This document shows, piece by piece, positions 7,645 through 12,869 of a stretch of DNA of 12,869 bases. Position 1 is the stretch's first letter; each line of letters opens with the position of its first letter. The notes under the pieces were generated by a model. The model saw only the letters and a list, made by a program, of their open reading frames with translations. It searched no databases and was not told the origin of the DNA. The DNA lies in the NCBI GenBank assembly GCA_024689525.1, contig JAILDI010000028.1, positions 1 through 12,869 of the forward strand, given 5' to 3'. Made by a program: the position numbers and the translations under genes. Source of the DNA: Bacteroidales bacterium. Lineage in GTDB: Bacteria; Bacteroidota; Bacteroidia; Bacteroidales; UBA932.

Positions 7645-7803
7645 CTACTTCTTTGCGAAGAATTCTTTCTCCTTACCCTCTTCCACCAACTGCTCTACGA
7701 ATACGTAGGCACCGGTCTTGGGGGATTTCTCCATACGGATGACCTTCACCATGTGCTTTGCACCGGCCTTGGCGTCGAATGTTGCAACTGCTTTCTTTGC
7801 CAT
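7645..7803 (-). CDS. DUF4295 small basic protein
   Basis: This 52-residue gene starts MAKKAVATFDAKAGAKHMVK and ends in EFFAKK before a TAG. The length, the MAKK opening, the basic middle and the position directly after rpmG match DUF4295, a small family that follows rpmB-rpmG in Bacteroidota. Its role is not established; size, charge and constant association with ribosomal protein genes suggest a ribosome-linked function. It starts 22 bases after rpmG and is followed by the terminator. In the Bacteroides genomes I know, ftsY commonly follows this gene; here it does not. Confidence 0.88.
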   Translation of the reverse strand: MAKKAVATFDAKAGAKHMVKVIRMEKSPKTGAYVFVEQLVEEGKEKEFFAKK

Positions 7804-7825
7804 AGTATGTTATCCTTTAAATTAA

Positions 7826-8014
7826 TTACTTGATTTCGCGATGAACGGTGACCTTCTTCAGGTACGGATTGTACTTCTTGAGCTCGAGACGCTCAGGAGT
7901 GTTCTTCTTGTTCTTCACGGTGATGTAACGTGACATTCCGGGTACGCCGCTGGCTTTCTGCTCAGTGCATTCCAGGATGACCTGCACCCTGTTCCCTTTG
8001 GTTTTCTTTGCCAT
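7826..8014 (-). CDS. rpmG: 50S ribosomal protein L33 (bL33)
   Basis: This 62-residue basic protein has the L33 pattern: [20 protein letters not shown] at the start, then [27 protein letters not shown] and a VTVHREIK end. L33 is a small component of the large ribosomal subunit near the E site. Only one cysteine is present, so it is the zinc-free (C-minus) form rather than the four-cysteine form. It sits 20 bases after rpmB and 22 bases before DUF4295, in one transcription unit. Confidence 0.96.
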   Translation of the reverse strand: MAKKTKGNRVQVILECTEQKASGVPGMSRYITVKNKKNTPERLELKKYNPYLKKVTVHREIK

Positions 8015-8034
8015 AATACTTTAGGATTTAAGGG

Positions 8035-8277
8035 TTAGACAAGGTTTACATATCCTTTCTTCTGGGCCTCCTTGAGAGTTGCGTCGAGACCATTCTTCTC
8101 GATGATACGCATACCCTTGGTGGTCACTTTGAGGGTGATGAAACGCTGCTCCGTCTCAGACCAGAACTTCTTGGTCTTGAGGTTCAGGGCGAAATCGCGC
8201 TTGGTGCGAAGCTTGGAATGGGCAACGTTGTTGCCGATCATTCTCTTGCGGCCGGTTATCTGACAAACCTTTGACAT
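8035..8277 (-). CDS. rpmB: 50S ribosomal protein L28 (bL28)
   Basis: The 80-residue product begins MSKVCQITGRKRMIGNNVAH, the conserved L28 opening, and continues with SKLRTKRDFALNL and a C-terminal GLDATLKEAQKKGYV helix region. L28 is a structural protein of the large subunit. A single cysteine remains, so it is a non-zinc form. It lies 42 bases downstream of lepB. That gap is AT-rich with no clear TAnnTTTG element, so transcription probably continues from lepB. Confidence 0.96.
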   Translation of the reverse strand: MSKVCQITGRKRMIGNNVAHSKLRTKRDFALNLKTKKFWSETEQRFITLKVTTKGMRIIEKNGLDATLKEAQKKGYVNLV

Positions 8278-8319
8278 AATGTTATACTTTTTTAATTGTT
8301 TTCTTTAATTTTCCGTGGC

Positions 8320-9657
8320 TTACACAAATTTCAGGAATCTGCGCCACCTGATGTTGCCGGGGAAAGCTTTGTTTCCGTCGGTCGAAAGCCAAATGACGGA
8401 AGGCGAGCCAACGATGTGGTCTTCCGGAACGAATCCCCAATAACGCGAGTCAAGGGAATTGTGGCGGTTGTCTCCCATCATAAAGTAATAATCCTGCTTG
8501 AAGGTATAGGATTCCGCGGCTTCTCCGTTGATGAATATTCCCTCATCATTCACCTCCAGGGTGTTGTGCTCATAGTCCCTGATGATGCGCTCGTACAGCG
8601 GGAGGCTGTTGCGATCAAGTTCGACCGTGGCACCTTTGGAAGGAATCCAGAGCGGGCCCATATTGTCCCGTGTCCAGTGATCCTTTCCGGTGAAGGGGAA
8701 AATCTCCGTGTCCCTGAGCCCGCTGCGGTATACTTCCAGGTCCGGGGTAACGTCCACTACATTCTGGAGGGCTTTCACTTTTTCCAGGTTCTTTTCGGTG
8801 AGGGGCATCCTGGCATAGCCGGGGATGCTGCTGTCGAAACGGAACTCCTGGGAGTTGATTCCCATTTTTTCCAGGATGCGGGCTGCGATGGGCTGCCCTG
8901 TTGTTACCACGCGGTAGCAAAGCTGTACGCCGGGGTACACTTCCTGCTGCTCTCCGTTCACCCAGACCAGACCTTCGCGGACCGTGAGAGTGTCGCCTGC
9001 AACTGCAACGCAACGTTTCACATAGTGGTCTTTCTTGTCGGCCGGGCGCACAATGACGGGTCCGAAATGCTCGATGGCATATTCCCTGCCCGATGAACGG
9101 ACCCAGGAATAGTAGTCGTCGGCGGGGCGGCGGGTGAGCACGGTATCGCCATTAGGGAAGGCGAAGACCACGATGTCGCCGCGGCGCACGTTGCGGAAGC
9201 CCTTGAGGCGGCGGTAGTCCCTCTGGATAAGGGTGGAATAGGATTCCCTGCCGAATGCCCTGTTGTGCGTGAACGGTATTGTAAGAGGTGTCTGAGGCAC
9301 CTTGGGACCGTAGGTGAGCTTGCTCACGAACAGGTGGTCGCCTGTGTAGAGCGTGCTCTCCATGGAGGAGGACGGAATCTTGAAGGCCTGGAAGAAGAAG
9401 ATATTGATGAACGTGACCACTACGACTGCGAAGATGATCGCATCGAGCCAGTCCAGCCAGACATTATGCTTCTCCCCTTCCTTATACTCTTTCTTCCAAA
9501 AGAGCCATTTCACCTTTTTGGTGATGATGAGGTCGAAGATAATGATCAGACCAAAGAGCCACCAATAGTTTCCCAGCCAAATCACCCACGCGATGTACAG
9601 CAGGGCCCAGAAGCCCAGCTTTACCCAGCGGTTTTGGATGATTTCCTTCAAGTTCAT
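8320..9657 (-). CDS. lepB: Signal peptidase I
   Basis: This inner-membrane serine protease removes signal peptides from exported proteins. Residues 12-47 hold two hydrophobic segments, and a third at about 72-92 leads straight into the active site. The catalytic serine is Ser98 in IPSSSMESTLYTGD. The general base is Lys214 in YVKRCVAVAGDTL. The C-terminal box is MGDNRHNSLDSRYWGFVP near residues 394-411. At 445 residues it is longer than the E. coli enzyme, with the long insert between the lysine and the C-terminal box seen in Bacteroidota homologues. It starts 12 bases after the rplT stop and precedes rpmB by 42 bases, so it appears cotranscribed with ribosomal protein genes. No Shine-Dalgarno sequence is visible. 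Confidence 0.95.
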   Translation of the reverse strand: MNLKEIIQNRWVKLGFWALLYIAWVIWLGNYWWLFGLIIIFDLIITKKVKWLFWKKEYKEGEKHNVWLDWLDAIIFAVVVVTFINIFFFQAFKIPSSSMESTLYTGDHLFVSKLTYGPKVPQTPLTIPFTHNRAFGRESYSTLIQRDYRRLKGFRNVRRGDIVVFAFPNGDTVLTRRPADDYYSWVRSSGREYAIEHFGPVIVRPADKKDHYVKRCVAVAGDTLTVREGLVWVNGEQQEVYPGVQLCYRVVTTGQPIAARILEKMGINSQEFRFDSSIPGYARMPLTEKNLEKVKALQNVVDVTPDLEVYRSGLRDTEIFPFTGKDHWTRDNMGPLWIPSKGATVELDRNSLPLYERIIRDYEHNTLEVNDEGIFINGEAAESYTFKQDYYFMMGDNRHNSLDSRYWGFVPEDHIVGSPSVIWLSTDGNKAFPGNIRWRRFLKFV

Positions 9658-9669
9658 AGCTTAGGGAGG

Positions 9670-10014
9670 CTACTTGACAGAGTTCACGATAGCCTCGAAA
9701 GCCTGCGGATTGTTCATTGCAAGGTCTGCGAGGACTTTCCGGTTGAGGCCGATGTTCTGCTTTGCGATACGGCCCATGAACTGGGAGTAGGTAAGGCCAT
9801 ACTGACGTGCGGCAGCGTTGATACGCTGGATCCACAGAGCGCGGAATTCACGTTTCTTGGCCTTTCTGTCGCGGTATGCGTAGGTGAGACCTTTTTCGTA
9901 GGTGTTCTTCGCAACCGTCCAGACGTTTTTCCTGGAGAGGAAATAGCCGCGGGTTCTGGAGAGAATCTTCTTGCGGCGTGCCCTTGAGGCAACAGAGTTA
10001 ACTGATCTAGGCAT
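9670..10014 (-). CDS. rplT: 50S ribosomal protein L20 (bL20)
   Basis: The 114-residue basic protein shows the full L20 pattern: [19 protein letters not shown], then a basic extension with [16 protein letters not shown], the [20 protein letters not shown] core and a C-terminal [15 protein letters not shown] helix. L20 is needed early in large-subunit assembly and in many bacteria also represses its own operon by binding a leader RNA. Here it follows rpmI after an unusually long 77-base gap that contains a predicted hairpin. The leader just before the ATG is A-rich and has no Shine-Dalgarno sequence. Confidence 0.97.
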   Translation of the reverse strand: MPRSVNSVASRARRKKILSRTRGYFLSRKNVWTVAKNTYEKGLTYAYRDRKAKKREFRALWIQRINAAARQYGLTYSQFMGRIAKQNIGLNRKVLADLAMNNPQAFEAIVNSVK

Positions 10015-10030
10015 AAATTTTTTCTTTTTT

Positions 10031-10072
10031 GGAGGCAGTGACCATCGTTATGGTACTTTCCGACTGCGTTCC
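10031..10072 (-). promoter_or_regulatory. Predicted RNA hairpin upstream of rplT (candidate L20 control element)
   Basis: In the minus-strand transcript, GGA (10072-10070) pairs with UCC (10033-10031), GCAGU (10067-10063) with ACUGC (10039-10035), and ACCAU (10054-10050) with AUGGU (10045-10041) around an AACG loop. An asymmetric internal loop of eight bases (CGGAAAGU) faces a single C. The hairpin ends 16 bases before the rplT ATG and is followed by A-rich sequence, so it is not a terminator. Its position between rpmI and rplT suits an L20 autoregulatory site, but that role is inferred. Confidence 0.45.
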
Positions 10073-10091
10073 AGTTAAACAAATAAGGTTC

Positions 10092-10286
10092 TTAGAGGAC
10101 CAGCATTTCTTTGATTCTCTGAACATCCACCTTCTCTGCGATGGCGAAATGATCCAGATTCCTCTTCTGCTTCTTGGTCTTCTTTGTGAGGATGTGGCTG
10201 TGGTAAGCGTGCTTCCTCTTGATCTTTCCCGATCCGGTAAGCGTGAAGCGCTTTTTGGCACCGGAGTTGGTTTTAAGCTTTGCCAT
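10092..10286 (-). CDS. rpmI: 50S ribosomal protein L35 (bL35)
   Basis: The 64-residue product begins [20 protein letters not shown] and continues [24 protein letters not shown], the standard L35 sequence, with a short C-terminal helix ending EMLVL. L35 is a small basic protein of the large subunit. It lies between infC and rplT in the conserved infC-rpmI-rplT order. The start is preceded by an AT-rich leader (AAAACAATG) without a Shine-Dalgarno sequence. Confidence 0.97.
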   Translation of the reverse strand: MAKLKTNSGAKKRFTLTGSGKIKRKHAYHSHILTKKTKKQKRNLDHFAIAEKVDVQRIKEMLVL

Positions 10287-10299
10287 TGTTTTAAATATT

Positions 10300-10329
10300 A
10301 ATTATACATAATTGTCGATACACATCGAC
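10300..10329 (-). promoter_or_regulatory. Two adjacent perfect hairpins in the infC-rpmI gap
   Basis: In the transcript the infC stop codon is followed immediately by GUCGAU-GUGU-AUCGAC (10329-10314), a perfect six-pair stem with a four-base loop. It is followed with no spacer by AAUUAU-GU-AUAAUU (10313-10300), a perfect inverted repeat with a two-base centre. No T-run follows, so this is not an intrinsic terminator. The element ends 13 bases before the rpmI ATG. A role in translation control, processing or mRNA stability is possible but unproven. Confidence 0.4.
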
Positions 10330-10920
10330 TTATTTCTTCTTTAAAGGTGCAATCATCATCGACATCCTTTTCCCTTCCAGCACCGGCATGTTTTCCGCGC
10401 GGCCGAATTCTTCCAGCTCAACTGCGAAGCGGAGAAGCTGTTTTTCTCCCTGCTCGGCGAACATGATGGAACGTCCGCGGAAGAAGATGGAGGCCTTCAC
10501 TTTGGAACCTTCCTGCAGGAACTCCTGGGCGTGTTTGAGCTTGAACTGGAAGTCGTGCTCATCCGTGTTGGGCCCGAAACGGATTTCCTTGATCACGATC
10601 TTGGCGGCGTTGGCCTTCATTTCCTTCGCCCGCTTGCGCTGCTGGTACAGGTACTTCTGGTAGTCCAGAATCTTGCACACGGGGGGATCCGCTTTAGCGC
10701 TGATTTCAACCAGATCCAGTTCCTGTTCCTGGGCAAGTTCAAGTGCCTTGCTGAGGGGGTATATCCCCTGCTCGGGGATATTTTCTCCCACCAGGCGGAC
10801 CTGGAGGGCGGTGATTTCACGGTTGATCCTCAGGGCGTTCTCGTCCTGTTTGGGACCGGGCTGGACTTTTGCAGCTTTCTTTTTGAGGCCCGAAGGCTTC
10901 GGTCTGTAGGGTGTTGCGAT
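10330..10920 (-). CDS. infC: Translation initiation factor IF-3, apparently with an ATC start codon
   Basis: IF-3 binds the 30S subunit, keeps subunits apart and checks the start codon. The product matches IF-3 across both domains: RINREITALQVRLVGENI in the N-domain, the ELDLVEISAKADPPVCKILD linker region, then KEIRFGPNTDEHDFQFKLKHA and PVLEGKRMSMMIAPLKKK in the C-domain. The conserved N-domain begins well before the first GTG (10791), so that GTG would cut it. Between the upstream stop (10948-10950) and 10791 the frame has no ATG, GTG or TTG. The best start is ATC at 10920-10918, eight bases after a strong GGAGG, giving 196 residues with a lysine-rich tail before the N-domain. A CTG at 10833 is a weaker alternative. 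Rare start codons are known for infC elsewhere and mediate autoregulation. Confidence 0.93.
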   Translation of the reverse strand: MATPYRPKPSGLKKKAAKVQPGPKQDENALRINREITALQVRLVGENIPEQGIYPLSKALELAQEQELDLVEISAKADPPVCKILDYQKYLYQQRKRAKEMKANAAKIVIKEIRFGPNTDEHDFQFKLKHAQEFLQEGSKVKASIFFRGRSIMFAEQGEKQLLRFAVELEEFGRAENMPVLEGKRMSMMIAPLKKK

Positions 10921-10928
10921 AAGGCGTT

Positions 10929-10936
10929 CCTCCTTT
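10929..10936 (-). promoter_or_regulatory. Strong Shine-Dalgarno sequence of infC
   Basis: The minus strand reads AAAGGAGG, with GGAGG ending eight bases before the proposed ATC start. It is the only strong Shine-Dalgarno sequence I see at a gene start in this window, and its spacing decides the choice of the ATC codon. Confidence 0.75.
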
Positions 10937-10960
10937 AAATTTGTTTGTTATAATGCACAG

Positions 10961-12869
10961 TTATTGGGCGAGCTCCATCCGTACGGCCTCCTGAACATAG
11001 TTCACAAGGTCTTGGATGGACATCGTACCAACTTCTTCTGCTCCACGACGAACGGATACCGTTCCGTCGGCCTGCTCTTTTTCGCCGACGATGACCAGTA
11101 CCGGAATTCTCATCAGGGACGTTTCACGTATCCTCTTTCCGAGAGTTTCGTTACGGTCGTCAATGGAGGCGCGAATTTCGGAATTATTTAGCAGATTTAC
11201 AACTTTTTTCGCATAATCTGCATATTTTTCGCTCACGGGGAGCACTTTTACCTGATCCGGGTGCAGCCACAGGGGCAGATGACCGGCGGTGTGCTCCAGC
11301 AAAACGGCGACGAACCTCTCCAGAGAGCCGAACGGGGCGCGGTGAATCATCACCGGGCGCTTACGGGAGCCGTCGGAATCGACATACTCGAGTTCGAACC
11401 TCTCCGGCAGGTTGTAATCCACCTGGATCGTACCCAGCTGCCAGCTGCGGCCGATGGCGTCCTTCACCATGAAGTCCAGCTTGGGGCCGTAGAATGCAGC
11501 CTCGCCGGTTTCCACCACATAGGGCAGGCCCTTCTTCTTTGCAGCGTCGATGATGCCCTGCTCCGCCTTGTTCCAGTTTTCGTCGGAGCCGATGTACTTG
11601 TCCGGATTCTTGGGATCGCGCAGGGACACCTGGGCGGTGTATTTGTCGAAGTGCAGGGTCTTGAAGACGTAGAGGATAAGGTCGATGACTTTCTCGAACT
11701 CCTCCTGCAGCTGGTCCTGGCGGCAGAACAGGTGGGCGTCGTCCTGGGTGAAGCTGCGCACACGGGTAAGTCCGTGAAGCTCACCGCTTTGCTCGTAGCG
11801 GTACACGGTACCGAACTCTGCAAAACGCAGAGGAAGGTCGCGGTAGCTGCGGGGCGAGCTGCGGTAGATTTCGCAGTGGTGGGGGCAGTTCATCGGCTTA
11901 AGCAGATACTCCTCCCCTTCCTGCGGGGTATGGATGGGCTGGAACGAATCCTTGCCGTATTTTGCATAGTGGCCGGAGGTTACGTACAGTTCTTTTCCGC
12001 CGATGTGCGGGGAAACCACCTGCAGGTAGCCGTATTCCGCCTGTTTCTTGCGGAGGAAGTTCTCCAGGGTGTTGCGGAGGGCGGCGCCGCGGGGCAGCCA
12101 CAGGGGCAGGCCTGCACCAACCCTCTGGGAGAAGGTGAAGAGTTCCATTTCCTTGCCGATCTTGCGGTGGTCCCTCTTCTTGGCCTCTTCCAGGACCTGC
12201 AGATACTCCGTGAGCATACTGGCCTTGGGGAAGGTGATGCCATAGATTCGGGTGAGCTGCTGGCGGGTTTCGTCGCCCCTCCAGTATGCACCGGCCAGGG
12301 AAAGCACCTTCACAGCCTTGATCACCTCAGTGTTGCGGAGATGAGGTCCGCGGCACAGGTCCGTGAAATGGCCGTTGGTGTAATATGTGATGGTTCCGTC
12401 TTCCAGTTCGGAAATGAGCTCCCGCTTGTACTGGTCGCCCTTTTCGGTGAAGTACTTGAGGGCATCGGCCTTGGAAACCTCAATGCGCTTGAAGTCTTCC
12501 TTGCCGCGTGCGAGCTCCAGCATCTTGTTCTCGATTGCTTTGAAATCCGCGTCCGTGAGGGTGCGGCCGTTCATATCGACATCATAGTAAAAACCATTCT
12601 CGATAGCCGGGCCGATGCCGAATTTCACGCCGGGGAACAGGGCCTCGAGGGCCTCTGCCATAAGGTGGGACGATGAGTGCCAGAACACTTTCTTGGCTTC
12701 GTCGTCTTCCCACTTGAGAAGGCGGATTTCCACGTCTTCCGTGATGGGACGCATTGCATCTATTGTAGTTCCCCTGGATGTCTCGGGCTCATTCGGGCGC
12801 TTTATAGAAACTGCCAGCACGTCCGCTGCAAGGCGGGGGCTGATGGACATTGCAATGTCATAGCCGGTT
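10961..12869 (-). CDS. thrS: Threonyl-tRNA synthetase (N-terminus cut by window edge)
   Basis: This class II synthetase charges tRNA-Thr and edits mischarged Ser-tRNA-Thr. The frame is open to the window edge: codons upstream of the ATG at 12850 read TGYDIA and join [14 protein letters not shown], a TGS-domain sequence, so that ATG is internal and the true start lies outside. In order come the TGS domain, the editing domain with [11 protein letters not shown] and CRGPH, the catalytic core with zinc-site MNCPHH (Cys codon at 11885-11887), [17 protein letters not shown] and [11 protein letters not shown], and the anticodon domain ending in [11 protein letters not shown]. The TGS domain carries about nine extra residues near 12752-12802. 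infC follows the stop after 40 bases. About 636 codons are visible. Confidence 0.97.
   Translation of the reverse strand, partial: TGYDIAMSISPRLAADVLAVSIKRPNEPETSRGTTIDAMRPITEDVEIRLLKWEDDEAKKVFWHSSSHLMAEALEALFPGVKFGIGPAIENGFYYDVDMNGRTLTDADFKAIENKMLELARGKEDFKRIEVSKADALKYFTEKGDQYKRELISELEDGTITYYTNGHFTDLCRGPHLRNTEVIKAVKVLSLAGAYWRGDETRQQLTRIYGITFPKASMLTEYLQVLEEAKKRDHRKIGKEMELFTFSQRVGAGLPLWLPRGAALRNTLENFLRKKQAEYGYLQVVSPHIGGKELYVTSGHYAKYGKDSFQPIHTPQEGEEYLLKPMNCPHHCEIYRSSPRSYRDLPLRFAEFGTVYRYEQSGELHGLTRVRSFTQDDAHLFCRQDQLQEEFEKVIDLILYVFKTLHFDKYTAQVSLRDPKNPDKYIGSDENWNKAEQGIIDAAKKKGLPYVVETGEAAFYGPKLDFMVKDAIGRSWQLGTIQVDYNLPERFELEYVDSDGSRKRPVMIHRAPFGSLERFVAVLLEHTAGHLPLWLHPDQVKVLPVSEKYADYAKKVVNLLNNSEIRASIDDRNETLGKRIRETSLMRIPVLVIVGEKEQADGTVSVRRGAEEVGTMSIQDLVNYVQEAVRMELAQ

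Noticed and set aside
8296..9096. A 266-codon plus-strand open frame opposite lepB
   Set aside because: Signal peptidase I motifs are complete on the other strand, and the antisense protein shows no family features.
10330..10791. infC starting at the GTG at 10791
   Set aside because: This start removes RINREITALQVRL, a conserved part of the IF-3 N-domain, and lacks a ribosome binding site, whereas the upstream ATC has a strong one.
11261..12676. A 471-codon plus-strand open frame opposite thrS
   Set aside because: It is antisense to a fully conserved ThrRS. Its protein reads as a mirror of the thrS codons, with no recognisable domain and no start signals.
10961..12850. thrS starting at the ATG at 12850
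   Set aside because: Codons further upstream read TGYDIA in frame, which is normal TGS-domain sequence, so the gene continues past the window edge.
1..12869. Search for a defence system, mobile element, CRISPR array or biosynthetic cluster
   Set aside because: All genes but the lipoprotein, DUF6913 and DUF4295 belong to known housekeeping or transport families, and I saw no direct-repeat array, transposase or integrase.

Overview
The window looks like ordinary chromosomal housekeeping DNA from a member of the Bacteroidota, most likely the Bacteroidales. The main clues are a DUF4295 gene directly after rpmB-rpmG, a DUF6913-type protein, Bacteroidota-style promoter elements (TAnnTTTG) ahead of several genes, A/T-rich start regions with almost no Shine-Dalgarno sequences, and Bacteroides-like CysS, ThrRS and LepB proteins. 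The coding DNA is fairly GC-rich while the intergenic gaps are AT-rich. Genus cannot be fixed from the sequence alone. No stretch over 300 bases lacks a gene, and I see no tRNA, rRNA, CRISPR array, insertion sequence, phage or defence module.

Left part (1-3201): a minus-strand pair, a flippase-like membrane protein followed by the 5' end of ssb, diverges across a 67-base gap from a plus-strand trio. The trio is a PfkB-family sugar/adenosine kinase, a DUF6913-like protein and a small COG2426 membrane exporter. Its members are 3 bases apart and then overlap by 4 bases, so they probably form an operon.

Middle part (3202-7570): cysS on the minus strand ends base-to-base against the exporter gene and diverges from a plus-strand pair, xth (AP endonuclease) and folD (one-carbon folate enzyme). 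The xth promoter carries a perfect interrupted palindrome. The folD 3' end overlaps antisense, by 62 bases, the 3' end of a secreted lipoprotein gene of unknown function.

Right part (7592-12869): a long minus-strand run reads thrS-infC-rpmI-rplT-lepB-rpmB-rpmG-DUF4295 and ends at a clear intrinsic terminator. It joins the widespread thrS-infC-rpmI-rplT translation cluster to the Bacteroidota rpmB-rpmG-DUF4295 cluster, with signal peptidase I in between.

The most interesting signals are regulatory. infC appears to start at a rare ATC codon behind the only strong Shine-Dalgarno sequence I found at a gene start here. Structured RNA elements sit in the infC-rpmI and rpmI-rplT gaps, where autoregulation would be expected. 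I found no convincing new multi-gene system.
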